NCBI RefSeq assembly: GCF_037392515.1
Contig: NC_090283.1
Coordinates: 37,278,249-37,342,248, forward strand
Source: Haliotis asinina
Taxonomy: Eukaryota > Mollusca > Gastropoda > Lepetellida > Haliotidae
Direction of reading: 5' to 3'
DNA: 64,000 bases
Shown: positions 30,166-42,105 of the stretch, piece by piece
Position numbering within the stretch: position 1 is the first letter of the stretch
How the letters are laid out: each line of letters starts with the position of its first letter
Notes under the pieces: model-generated
What the model was told of the DNA's origin: nothing
What the model saw: only the letters and a program-made list of their open reading frames with translations
The model's database searches: none
Position numbers and translations under genes: made by a program

Positions 30166-30540
30166 GTAAATGAATCAAGCTGTGGAATAAGACGATATAT
30201 TCTGTAAGGTGCAATACCTGTAAAACCTATGACTGTCACAGTAGCTATGTTAGCCTGTCAGTCTGTCCACTTCAGGCAAGTTGTCTATTCTTGTGTCCTG
30301 GTGTTCCAAGTATATTTCACAAGTGGATGTATAGTTTTGCCTGACATTGTGGCCTCTTTGGGTCCTGTTACATGCAGGTTAGACTTGCATATATTTTGAA
30401 TTTGAAAGTCTGGCAGAAATATGTTATGTATAATCTGTTGTTCCTTTCTAAGTGTAGAGCATGCTATATTCCATATGATAAATTACATGTGATTTGTTTT
30501 TGAAAGACCAGCCCACTCGAAAGGCCGCTTTCTATGAATA

Positions 30541-31916
30541 GCTTTTTCTCCCACCAGCATGTAATGCAGGGGGATATAGTCGACGCCTCGTCTGTCTGTC
30601 CATTATCATTTTGTTTCCGGAACATAACTCAGAAACCGTTCAGTAGTTTTAGACCAAACTTGATAGATATAATAATCTCAACCTATCGTTGTGCCTTTTG
30701 CTATTTACAGAGTTTCGGCATTTTTGTATTTTTTGTTTTTCCATGGAACATGTTGGTGTTAGTCTAGTGGTGGGATGGGCTTCGTTTCCAGAGCAAAACA
30801 CAAAAACCGTTCAATATTTTGTGCAAAACTTGGTAGATATATCAATCAGAACCTAAAGTGGTGCTTTTTGTTATGTACAGGTTTTTGGGATTTATCATTT
30901 TCTCGGTTTCCATGGAAACATTTCGGACTTTGTCTCGAAAGTAAGAGGTGTGTTTCGTTTCCGGAGCACATCTCCAAAAGTTTGTAATATCTGTCAGCAA
31001 AAGTTAGTAGATATGTGTGGCAGATCCCAAAGTGTTGCCTTTTGCTCTTTACAGGTTTTTGTGATTTATTACTTACTCCGTTTCCATGGAAATGTTTCGG
31101 ACTTCGTCTTAAAATGGAGGGATGGGCTTCGTTTCTGGAGCATAGCTCAAAAACTGTTCAATATTTTTTTGCAAAACTTGGTAGATATGTGTGGCAGATC
31201 CAAAAGTGGTGCCTTTGGTATTTACAGGTTTTTGTGATTCATCATTTTCCCAGTTTCAATGGAAACATTTCGGACTTTGGTCTCAAAATGGAGGGATGGT
31301 ATCATTTCCAGAGCATAAGTCAAAAACCATTCCTCTTTTTCTGCAAAACTTGGTAGATATACCAATCAGAAGCAAAATGGTGCCTTTTGCATTTTACAGA
31401 TTTTGGTGATTTATCATTTTCCCACTTTCTTTGGAAACGATTACTCTCAAAATGGAGGGATGGGCTTCGTTTCCAGAGCACAACTTGAAAACTATTCAAT
31501 ATCTTACAGCAAACCTTGGCAGATGTTTGAGGCAGACCACAGAGTGGTGCCTTTTGCTGTTCACACAGTTTTGGCATTTTTATTATATTTGTTTTTCCAT
31601 GGAACCTTTTGGTGTTAGTCTGTCTAATAGTGGGGTGGGCTTCGTTTCCAGAGCTGAACTGAAAAAATGTTCAATATTTTTGTGCAAAACTTGGTTGATA
31701 CATCAATCAGAACCTAAAGTGGTGCCTTATGCTATGTACAGGTTTTTGGGTTTTAATATTTTCTCAGTTTCCACTGGAAACGTTTATATTTTGCATGAAT
31801 TGCATGGAAACAATTCAAACTTAAGTCCCAAAAGACATTAAGTAACTGTCAGATGATTAGTCATTTCAAGTATGTTGGGGCCGGGGAGATATGTCATCTT
31901 CTGATGACTCTTGTTA
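30541..31916 (+). mobile_element. Tandem-cored Helentron/pearl-like repeat, near-complete copy
   Basis: 5' end AGCATGTAATGCAGGGGGAT with ATAGTCGACGCCTCGTCTG. About seven core units follow. The 3' end is GGGGCCGGGGAGATAT, the hairpin GTCATCTTCTGATGAC and CTCTTGTT. A further partial unit with its own 3' end follows at 31917-32265. Confidence 0.75.
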
Positions 31917-32299
31917 TTATTCTCAGTTTTTATGGAAGCGATTCGGACTTAGTCTGAAAGGGGAGGGGTGTGGTTCGTTTCCAGAGCTTGAAAACTGCCA
32001 AATATTATTCAGCAAACTTTGTTACCAGAACACAAGTCAATACTAAACTCGAAAATCATTCAATACCTTTCAACAGAACTTTGCAAATTGATGAGGCAGA
32101 TCTTACCTTTTGCAATGTGCAGTTTTTTGGCATGAACATTTTTCATGATTTCAAAAAAAAAAATTTAAAAAATCAAGGTGGACTAGTGTTTCTGTCAGAT
32201 GATTTGTTCTTTCAAACATGCGGAGGCTGGAGGGATATGTCATCTTCTGATAACTCTTGTACATTCAGTAGGAGGCAGTGGTGTGCGGTGTTTTGACCT

Positions 32300-32460
32300 G
32301 TTTCAGAATGAGTGAGGGAGTTAAGTTTTATGTCGCCTTGGGCAATATCACAGCAGGGACACGAGAAATGGGTTTCACACATTTTAACCATTTTAGGAAC
32401 GAATCCAGGTCATCTGTGTTCGGGTTTACCCACCCTCCAGAAATGCTCTAGATGTAGACA
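32300..32460 (-). mobile_element. tRNA-headed SINE (family B), reverse orientation, degraded
   Basis: Begins AGTGAGGGAGTTAAGTTTTA, the reverse complement of the shared SINE tail. GGGTTTCACACATTTTAACC with GAATCCAGGT follows, resembling the body and B-box side of the SINE at 44884-45042. Confidence 0.6.
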
Positions 32461-32534
32461 GAATCATCTGGAACACATTTCACAGAAATATATATACAGA
32501 GTGAATCTTGCCTCTGATTTCACAGTACATCAGA

Positions 32535-32740
32535 CCCAGGTTTGATTTTCAGTAACCCATGCCAGTCATAACAGGCAACCAATGTTATTGGGTGGTAAGA
32601 CTTGCTGATGTGTTTGATACATGTCATCGTATCCTAATTGCCTAGACTGCTGCTCATGCTGGTGGTCACTGGATTGACTTAATAATTTACAGACCACCAC
32701 CACATTGCTGAGTGCAGATTGAAACTAAACCCACTGCACA
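32535..32740 (+). mobile_element. SINE family A, degraded copy
   Basis: Recognisable pieces: AACCCATGCCAGTCATAACA, TTTGATACATGTCATCG, GGTCACTGGATTGACTT, and a worn tail GAGTGCAGATTGAAACTAAA. Confidence 0.55.
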
Positions 32741-33958
32741 TTACATCTCAAGTTACCAGAAGACCAGCATATATAACAGTGGAAATATTGTTGCACAATG
32801 TTTAGTAATGCTCTAGGCAGAGGCAGAAATAGTCCCATATTTTATGCAGTGGCTGGGTATGAAAATGGACTTCAGCTACATCTTTCTTGTCTTGTATTCG
32901 AAATGAAACAAACTTCAGGTGTCTTGTTTATAGTTTATTTAACTATTCTCAGTTTGGATTATCATTGAAAAATTGTAGATCTTGTATATTGTATACAACA
33001 CGTATAGTTGACATCTGTCTACATGTCCTAACACTAGCCACTGAAACTTAATCCACCAAGCTCAAACACAAGTTGTTGGGGATGGTTACTGGTTACTGAT
33101 GTAAGAAAAGTGATAGGCATCACAACATTTACAGCGTGAGCTCAGGATTTAATTGTATTTCATTGAGTGATGTATATTGTAATATGTATCGTTTGAAATA
33201 AATGTGAACGACATTTTGTAAGTAAAACCAATAATCATTATTGAAATATGTCACGTCAGAATGGGCGCTGGGATATTCATTTGGCCCGAAGGTGATGTGG
33301 GCTTTGCATGTGGCATGCTTGTGTTGGCAGGAAATTACCATAAGGAGAAACATCAAAACTGTCCAAATGTTGCAAACTTAAAGACCATAGAGAATAGGTG
33401 GTCGCAATGTATTCAATCACAAAGAATGTGTTAGAATAGTATAAATAAAAGTTTTTACTAAAGATTACATAATCAGTATTGTTAGAAACACATCATACAA
33501 ATAAACAATTTACCACAAGCAGTGTTTTATGATAGTTGATAAGAAAGGAGGTATTTGTTTAAGAAGCCAAGGATAACATTCAACAACAAGACATATAAGA
33601 TAGGTTCATAACAACTGCCAAAGAGACATCAAAGAGGATCACACAGTTTCATATAATTTGACTGCAGACCACATAATATTACATGTAATGTTGTTGATGG
33701 AGATGTCTGCCTCTGTTGCAGATTGACAGAATCAACAGAAGTGATACCTGAATAAGCATGATACGTCTTGCATGATGCTTGTGTCCATGTTAATCATGGT
33801 ATATCATCTGGCCAGACATGGTGCTTTGTACTTGTTAACCATGGTATATCATCTGGCCAGACATATTCTTTGTTAAGACTAGTTATTCACATGTATGTTG
33901 TCTGGGGATAGGGTCCGTCATATGTGCACTACGTCAAATTATCCACATCTCATTACAG
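32741..33958. other. Intron of SBNO-like gene, no further gene seen
   Basis: A two-copy direct repeat (CATGGTATATCATCTGGCCA) lies at about 33796 and 33840. Otherwise nothing is recognised. Confidence 0.4.
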
Positions 33959-34587
33959 TCTAAGTAAACTTATCCTCAGAACTTTTCGTTACACTCCACT
34001 ACTGAGTCTAACAAAACCTTATGGGAGGCCGCATCAGGTAACCTTTGAGACTGACCAATCAGAACACAGCTTACCAAATCGTGAAAGTGGACATTCACAC
34101 ATATCTTTTGAACTTTTTATCTCGCAAAGGTTCATACCCGAATGATTCTGAATGCTATTTAGCGTACACTCGCTTCCAGGTGATACACACGGCATACGTA
34201 CAACCATGACAACGGTGAGTAAACAGTTGCTGAAAATGGTGTTTTTTGGCAATATTCAAGGATATCATCTTGCGGGAATATTAGCTAATGTTAACCATGT
34301 CAACAGAAACCCCAAAGCGGGTCAAATAATTGTGCAGGTTAAATAATTGTGTTATATGTGGATTTTTGTTTGTGGAGAGATCTGTGTCAGTGACCTGAAT
34401 ATTTTGAAAGTCCCTCAGGTCCCTAAATAGTAGCCGTTGTCTGATTGGTTAAATCTATTTAACCGTCTCGCGTTTGATTGGACGGTCATTGGTCACTGAA
34501 AGGTTACCTGACACGACCTTCTACTAGGTTTTGTTAGACTCAGTGGTGGAGTGTAACAAAATACATTGAGGCTAAGTTTACTTAGAC
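33959..34587. mobile_element. Foldback MITE, about 630 bp with about 95-bp inverted arms
   Basis: GTCTAAGTAAACTTA at 33959 is matched by its reverse complement ending at 34587. The similarity continues inwards through TTACACTCCACTACTGAGTC and AACAAAACCT to about CAGGTAACCTTTGAG. No protein is encoded. The arms diverge from each other, so the copy is old. Confidence 0.8.
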
Positions 34588-37500
34588 AGCATCTCTTTAT
34601 TGATTTCATCATTCAGACAATTGTTGACCTCATTCAAATTTTATTTTGACGTGAGATCAGAATGATGTCACTCAAGAAAGAACATAACTAAAGATTGTCA
34701 AGTCATTTAACAATTGTTCTTTTGAAAGATAGGTGTGCAGTTTTCTGAAGGGGAAGCTCAAAAAATGATTTAGAAATAATTTGTAATTAAGAATTATTAC
34801 ACTCACACAAAACTTGTGTAAGAATTCAATTGTTACCCTAGCTCTCACTCATGAAATGCAAGATTTATGTTTTGTACAATCAGTATGATGCAGTGGCTTT
34901 CAATATTTTCCCTAACTATGGTATGTTACATTTCCACATACAAAGTGTAATTTTAAAAGTTATAAAGGTAATACTAGAACAATAGTTTAGGATACAACAG
35001 TAGTAAAAGTATATTTGTTCATGCTCCAGTTAAGCATTGTGGTAAAGGAATCATATCAGGTAGTCTGCAGGAAACAAGAACAGGGGAATAACATTAAAAG
35101 GATTAACAAGTACAAGATCAATAATCTCATTCAGCCGGACTAGTAATGAAGTTGAACCATTTGTGCATATGTATAATTGTCAACTTTCTAACTGAGAAGT
35201 AACAAACATGGTACATTATTTTGTGCAAACAGATATGAAATATATCAAATGTAAAAATTGTCAGAAATTCATAAAAAGATCCTACAAATGTATCAACTGT
35301 ATGTCTTCTAAAAACATCTTTGACAAGAACAATGCATATATGTACAATATTATGTGTCAACAAACACATGCTGTTACATGCTGAAACCTTATCAATTTCA
35401 AACATTCTAATTTAAACATTCTACATACTAACAACATACGATTAGTATACTTCTAGATATCTACAACTAGCCCACTCACTACAGGACTAAGAAGTCGACA
35501 TGGCAGTCGTGTACAAATTGTTGATATTTCATGAGGGAAAAAAATCAGTATTTTGAAATAACAATCATGTTGTTTGAAACAAAGTCCTACAAATGTTTTA
35601 TACACCCACATTATGAATAAAACAATTCTTTGTACATTTAAGCATTTGTAGATTGTTTGAAGATTAAATATGTTTCATCAGTAAAGTTAAACAAATAGCT
35701 GCAAAAGCAGCGATTTTTAGTTTCACAACCAGGAGAATAAGTGCACTGTAGAACCAAAAAAAGCACTGTTTCTGTGTAGTGTGTATATTCTGGATAAGAG
35801 TTTTTTTGCTCTGTAGTGTAGGGAGTATCTCTGTTTAGAAATTGAGCTGAATGTAATATTCAAGGCCTATGTACAGCTGTTTTGATAATGCTCTACACCT
35901 TTATTTGGAGAAATGGACATTTGGCTTCATATACCTTAGTATGTGGAGGGTACATGACACCAGCCTCTTCTTCATGCATATATTTTCTGCCTACAGTTAT
36001 ATGTATGTGTTTCACCATGTTTCCAACATTTCATTTATATCACCTTTAAGAAAAATCTGGTATTCTTTCCAGAGCCAGGTTCCAATGAGGGCCATGGTGT
36101 TTTGTGGGGGATAATATTGTAAGGTCATCAGGGATATAAATATTTCCAAAGATGATGTACATATAAAGACTTAACAACCTAGTGAGTTAGTGAAGAAGCT
36201 ATGTGCACATTTGCTATAGAAGAGTGGTTATTATCATGGACAAGGCTGTCCATGTGGTTATCAGAAACAAGTCAGGGGCAAAAAGTAATGTACAAAAAAT
36301 ATGTGTATGGTTAAAGAATGACTACTGGTAATGCTACAGTAACCTGTAGGTTTCCAATGACTAATAGGTAGATGTTCACTCACAGTAGTCACACAAATGT
36401 TCTGTGCTTTGTCTAGTTGATATGGGTCTGTAATTATCATTGTATGTGGAAAGTGGACCCATTACATTTCAAATTCTATCTGTCCATAGTCACATTAACA
36501 CACAGGAAGAAATCACAAGAAATCCCTAAATATATCTTTGTATCTTTGTTTTAAACTACTAAATGAAGTCATGAGTTAACAAAGTAGCACTCACAGATGG
36601 TCAGACAATGTTCTTGTTTAGAATTTGAAAAACATTACTTTCTTTCTGTTTTGATATTGTTTGAGGAAGTTCAGTTTTGAAAATGATCTCTTTATGGATA
36701 TCACAACGGTCCTTCATGCTGGAGTCCAGGTTTTGTAGTGCATCTGCATGTCTGCAGGTTCTGTGGTCATATTACAACATTGACTTTACAGGTATCAAGC
36801 TTTGACTTTACAGGTATCAAGCTTTGACTTTACAGGTATCAAGCTTGTACATGTCTGGGTATGTGTTGTCGTACATTGTAGTACAGTGAAACAAGGAGTC
36901 CTGAGATATTTCCAATCATGGGTTGTGGTTTTGCCAGTCAACAGAGGCAGAATTGTGCTCTCAGAAAATAACCAACACTTGCGTTCAAGGTCAAACCTGT
37001 CTGCTGTTGTCATGGTACTCCAACACATTACTGTTTGATGGTTGTTCAGCAACAGCTGAGCACTTTGTACATGAGGTTATATTAATACGTTCCCTTGTCA
37101 GGTCACAGTGGTAAGATGTACCAGTTTAGTTTGGCTTCTGAACATGTCCATCTGATCTCTTTTCCAAGGATGACACGAGGATGTACTGTTAAATGCACTC
37201 AAAGATTCTTTATCAGAAGAAAGTTTCATGCTTTTCATTATTCCAACTACTGCCTTCTGACACCAAAATCATTTTCTATTGTCTAGTTCAGAATGGTTAC
37301 AGCGTCATCAGCTGTTGTCATATGTTCAATAACTCAACATTTCAGTTTTTTTACATGAATTTAAAGCTGTTCTGTACCTTTCCTATAGTGGGACACAGAT
37401 CCTGTATCACAAAGCCAAGTTGGCCCACTTCTGTCCACTGGAAAACAGCTCAATATGCACAACTGTTAGGACACACTGACAGACTGCTTTTGTACTTTAT

Positions 37501-37749
37501 TGCTAAAATACGTATTAGAAAAGTATGAAATGTTTGTTTAAGAGACAATGTACGTGAAGGATATATTTAAGAGTACTTCTAGTTGTTTACACATTGTGTT
37601 ACATTATTACACTACACCATAGGAATAATCCGCTGCCATGGACATATTATTCCAGATGTGTGTGTTACCCAGGAAGCAGGAAGTGAACTTGTGTTTGTGT
37701 GTGTGATTCAGGCTGTAATCTGACACAGTGTCATCCTCATATTTTCCAG
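34588..37749. other. Long SBNO intron part without recognised gene
   Basis: AT-rich DNA. The only clear structure is a 22-bp tandem triplet at 36781-36846. Confidence 0.4.
36781..36846 (+). repeat. 22-bp tandem repeat, three copies
   Basis: TGACTTTACAGGTATCAAGC plus TT is repeated three times almost exactly. Confidence 0.9.
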
Positions 37750-37833
37750 AGGAAGGTTGGAAGAAACATTATGATCAGAGTCGAGATCTGTGCATCCACG
37801 GACGTACCTGCCGACGTCACCGGCACTGCAATG
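37750..37833 (+). CDS. sbno: SBNO-like gene, exon d
   Basis: The acceptor is TATTTTCCAG and the donor ATG/GTACAG. Joined in phase it encodes EEGWKKHYDQSRDLCIHGR, followed by Cys/His/Arg-rich sequence. Strawberry notch proteins have a comparable W..Y..S.D.C.H segment here. It enters with two bases and leaves with one, consistent with both neighbours. Confidence 0.82.
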
Positions 37834-38994
37834 GTACAGTTTCTGTATGGATCTGAAAATGCAAACATGAAATGTTATTATGATAATTTTGTTGATACAA
37901 CAATGAAGATATAGTATAGTCATACTGTAAGTATTTTGGTGGTAGTTCAGTATTCCCACACTTTGGAAACATTTTGTTTTGTCTTATCAGTGAAGAAATC
38001 TACATTATGACAGTATATATAGCAGTGCTGAAGTTGTCGTTGACCATGGATTTGTACCCCTGGTATGTTTCGGTATCCAGAAACGAACAATAGCAAAAAT
38101 CAGAATGTAGAAACATACCATAGAACAAGTCAGTTTCTCAGTGTACAATTTTCATGATTGGAATTGGTGGTGTATTTTGAAGATTCATATCTCCAAAACA
38201 AATCTTTTTGTTTCGTGGGATATCATACATTCCTTTCCATGTTTTGCATACATCTAAACTTATTTGTGCATCACCTGTATCACCAGTGATGTAGACAATG
38301 GTGGTCATCATTGTCACTGATAACATGTATACCCTCTTCCACACACATGTACACTCATCAACAGAACACATGCATACCCGCATCAGCACTGACACTTATA
38401 CCTGTAACCACACACACGTGTGACAGGATGTCTTATGATCTCCAGTTATATAATCTATAGAAATGTCATCAGAATTGTCATGTCATTAATGTTTATGCTT
38501 AGAAGCCTATATTCAGTTGCTGTGGTGAAGAAACTGTTGACCTGAGGACTCTAAGCAGGGTTCCACATAATGTCTGTATCTGCATATGTACAGATAAAAA
38601 GTGTTCATGATTCGGTAGGAATCGATTTTGAAATCATACCCCATATGCACCACAGCAAAGGAGTACAGTGTTAGAATCATTTACAGACATATTTATAAGC
38701 CAAAGTATTGCTTTATTCTGTATTTACACTGTTTACACAAGGGTTGCAATGTTGTGTGTACATGAAACAAAAAATAACATTTTTTCAATAATCCTATTTT
38801 GAACAAATAAAGAGTACATACTCCTGATGCTGAAAAATTGTCTGGAACCCTGTCGTAAGGTCTCCAGTTATTTCATACCATGTAATACAGTAGCTATTTC
38901 CTTGTAATGAAGGCACTGACCTGTAAACTACAATCTCATGGATCATTGTACAGTGGTGGTACTCACTAATCTCTAAACCTCCTGAATGTTTCAG

Positions 38995-39100
38995 TTGGAA
39001 GTAGAACATACCCACTTCACCTTCTGTGTGGGAACATTGTGACACTAATGTCAGTGTTGGAAACTACAATCAACAAGTTTTCCTTGAAACTTGGGTTGAG
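38995..39100 (+). CDS. sbno: SBNO-like gene, exon e
   Basis: The acceptor is GAATGTTTCAG and the donor GAG/GTAAGC. It encodes VGSRTYPLHLLCGNIVTLMS and LETTINKFSLKLGL, matching the conserved R.Y..LCG block of the family. It leaves with two bases, which join the single T at the start of the exon at 39619. Confidence 0.85.
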
Positions 39101-39166
39101 GTAAGCACCAATTACACTATCGGTGGTGTATCAGTAGACTTGCAGGGTACTAGGCATGGGTAGACA

Positions 39167-39560
39167 GCCATGGATGTGTTCTGAGTGGACAGAAGGGTGG
39201 ACAACCATGGATGTGTTGTGAATGGACGGAAAGAAGGAGAGCCATGGATGTGTTGTGAGTGAACAGAAAGGTGGAGTGCCATGGATGTGTTGTGAGTGGA
39301 CAGAAAGGTGGAGTGCCATGGATGTGTTGTGAGAGAACAGAAAGGTGGAGTGCCATGGATGTGTTGTGAGTGAACAGAAAGGTGGAGTGCCATGGATGTG
39401 TTGTGAGTGAACAGAAAGGTGGAGTGCCATGGATGTGTTGTGAGTAGACAGAAAGGTGGAGTGCCATGGATGTGTTGTGAGTGAACAGAAAGGTGGAGTG
39501 CCATGGATGTGTTGTGAGTGAACAGACGGGTAGACAAGCATGGATGTGTTGTGAATGGAC
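39167..39560. repeat. 37-bp minisatellite, about 10 copies
   Basis: The unit is AGTGAACAGAAAGGTGGAGT followed by GCCATGGATGTGTTGTG. Because 37 is not a multiple of 3 and the unit lacks minus-strand stops in every frame, all three minus frames stay open for 300-430 bases. It lies in the intron between exons e and f, so no protein is implied. Confidence 0.92.
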
Positions 39561-39618
39561 AGTAGGTTACGTGATTTGTAGCATTCCGGTACTTTTAATT
39601 AATTGATCGTTTTTCCAG

Positions 39619-39769
39619 TAAATATGACACACACCTGCGAGTTGTACGTGTGGAATTGGACAATGGGGAGAGACTGGTTGGAATAAGATACCCAGAAGTC
39701 CTTATTCCGGAAGTACAAAGATCACTGAAGGAGCAACACTTTTTCATGCAGCAAAGCAGACAAGGAATG
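39619..39769 (+). CDS. sbno: SBNO-like gene, exon f
   Basis: The acceptor is TTTTTCCAG and the donor ATG/GTATGA. It encodes THLRVVRVELDNGERLVGIR and IPEVQRSLKEQ. The VVR.....G.R.VG segment is the conserved C-terminal block of strawberry notch proteins. It ends in phase 0, matching the next exon. Confidence 0.87.
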
Positions 39770-39929
39770 GTATGAAATAGACAATCTTTAAATTTATTTA
39801 GTCTATTTCTTGGTCAGAAACCTTTAATTATAGGAGAAAAATGACAGTTGGCTTTGTTTTAACATTTTAAAAATGTTAAAAATTTTGAACTTTTAAAATG
39901 TTTTTATAAATGTACTCGGTACTGGGAAC

Positions 39930-40300
39930 GTGTGTGTCGCCATTTCCAGATCAGGACTTCAAAGCTGCTCAATATTTCTTCACTAAGCTTGTCACATAGA
40001 TGAATGTGGTGGTTTACTGGTGCCATTTGGTAGTTATGGAATCCCAAATAAAACATTTCCTGTGTTTCCATGGCAACAAATGTGACTTAGTCTGAATGCA
40101 GTGGTTGTGCTCTTTTCCGAAGCAGAACCTAAGAACATTCACTATTTCTTCTCCAAACTTAGCACATAGATACGTTTAGTGGTGTAGTGGTTTCTTTTCA
40201 TGGTTTTGATACTCTGAAGAACATGATGATTTGCATTTCCATGGCAACACATTTGGCTTTGAATTTGCTGTTCTTCCACTTTGCCATATACACACCAAAC
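39930..40300 (+). repeat. Divergent core units of the tandem-cored repeat family
   Basis: Two units with TTTCCATGGCAACAAATGTG and GACTTAGTCTGAATGCAGTG resemble the core of the repeat at 40371 but are more diverged. Confidence 0.5.
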
Positions 40301-40370
40301 CATTTGACATGATAACTAGTAGTCCTATTCATGGAGAGTATTTTGCCGCTGCGGGAGATATTTATCACCT

Positions 40371-41195
40371 TTTTATCCCCCCGGCATGCAATGCGGGGGG
40401 ATATAGTCGACACCTCGTCTGTCCGTCCGTCCGTAATCATTTTCTTTCCGGAGCATAACTCAGAAACTGTTCAATATTTTTAGACCAAACTTGATAGATA
40501 TAGTAATCTCAGCCTATGGGTGTGCCTTTTGCTATTTACAGATTTCTGGCATTTATATTATTTTTTTTTTTTTGTCCATGGAACATTTTGGTGTTAGTCT
40601 TATGGTGGGGTGGGCTTCGTTTCCGGAGCAGAACTCAAAAAACATTCAATGTTTTTCTGCAAAACTTAGTAGATATATCAATCAGGACCTATAGTGGTGC
40701 CTTTTGCTATCTACAGGATCTTATGATTTATATTATTTTCTCGGTTTCCATGGAAATGTTTTGGCCCTAATCTGAAAAGTGAGAAGTGTGTTTCATTTCC
40801 AGAGCAGAACTCAAAACTTCTTAATATCTGTTAGTAAAACTTTCTAGATATGTGTGGCAGAACCCAAAGTGGTGCCTTTTGGTTTTTAAAGGCTTTTGTT
40901 TTGTATTATTTTCTTGGTTTCCATGGAAACATTTCGGACTTAGTCTCAAAATGGAGGGGTGGGCTTCGTTCCCAGAGCACAGCTCGAAAACCATTTCACA
41001 TCTTTCAACAGATCTTGACAGATATATGAAATTGTGACTTTGCCGGTTACAGATATATGGCATTTATAATTTTCATGATTTCCATGGAAACAATTCAAAC
41101 TTAGTCTAAAAAAACAATGAGTAACTCTCAGATTATTTGTCCTTTCAAACATGTGGGGGCCGGGGGGAATATGTCATCTTCTGATGACTCTTGTT
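40371..41195 (+). mobile_element. Tandem-cored Helentron/pearl-like repeat, best copy with both end hairpins
   Basis: 5' hairpin: TATCCCCCC (40374-40382) and GGGGGGATA (40395-40403) are perfect 9-bp arms. Four core units of about 170 bp follow. The 3' end is GTGGGGGCCGGGGGGAATAT, then the hairpin GTCATC (41173-41178) TTCT GATGAC (41183-41188) and CTCTTGTT. No protein is encoded. Two end hairpins with a tandem core and no long TIR resemble the Helentron-derived 'pearl' elements described in bivalves; the assignment is inference. Confidence 0.75.
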
Positions 41196-41224
41196 TCTTG
41201 TATGTGTGATTATTTACAGTGATT

Positions 41225-41597
41225 TAACAATGGATTTCAAAAACTGGATAATTTTACCACTGATGCAGGAGGACACTATGTTTCCACAGCAAAGCAAGTG
41301 AAAAACTTGGGAATAACTTTTTATCAAATTCTTTCACCTGAGAGCCATGCCCTAAATATTTCCAGAACAGCAAACTTCCATCTTGCAAGCATTGGCAGAA
41401 AAAGAAAGTATCTTGACCTTGAGAGCAGTAGAATCCTCATCCATGTCTACGTGACCTCAAGGTTGGATTATTGTAATACATTTTTGGCAGGCTCTGAAAT
41501 CATTTCCAATATGCGGAGGCTCCATCCTCCTTGGGCAATCATGTTTCTGCCAAGATACACCGGACTCATTTTAAGTTGGTATTCTTTAATTTGTTAA
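41225..41597 (+). pseudogene. LINE (CR1/L2-type) ORF2 C-terminal fragment
   Basis: VKNLGITFYQ, TANFHLASIGRKRKYLDLES and LIHVYVTSRLDYCNTFLAG are the blocks that follow the RT in CR1/L2-type LINEs. It lies in the SBNO intron between two tandem-cored repeats. The 5' part is missing and the frame ends early. Confidence 0.8.
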
Positions 41598-41657
41598 TGC
41601 CCAAGTTTGTTATACGAGGCAGGTAACAATATCAGCTGGTCAGGCTCCATGAATTGG

Positions 41658-42105
41658 TTGTAATCGACACCTAGTCTGTCTGTCCACTCGTCCATCATTT
41701 TGTTTCCGAAGCGTAACTTAAAAAACCTTCAATATTTTTAGACCCAAATCAGTGGATATAATAAACTGAACCTATTGTTGTGCCTTTTGCTATTTACAGA
41801 TTTTTGACATTTTTATTGTGTTTTGCCATATTTCAGTCTTAATCTTATGGGAGGGATTGGCTTCCTTTCCAGAACATAACTAAAATAACATTCCATATTT
41901 TTCTGCAAAACTTGGTAGATATGTCAATCAATGTGGTGCCTTTTGCTGTTTACAGATATGTGGCATTTATGTTTTTCATGATTTCCATGAAAACAATTTC
42001 AACTTATCCTGAAAAAAACATCAAGTAACTGTCAGATGATTTGTCTTTTCAATTATTGGGGGGGGGTGTCAGGAGGGATATGTCATCTTCTGATGACTCT
42101 TGTTT
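41658..42105 (+). mobile_element. Tandem-cored Helentron/pearl-like repeat, short copy
   Basis: 5' part GTAATCGACACCTAGTCTGTC, two core units, and a 3' end with GTCATCTTCTGATGAC followed by TCTTGTTT. Confidence 0.7.

Noticed and set aside
30534..31841. Overlapping 70-136 codon frames
   Set aside because: Same reason: core units of the tandem-cored repeat give recurring peptides such as WCLLLFTGFCDL.
39112..39541. Three overlapping minus-strand frames of 105-141 codons
   Set aside because: Products of the 37-bp minisatellite inside an intron.
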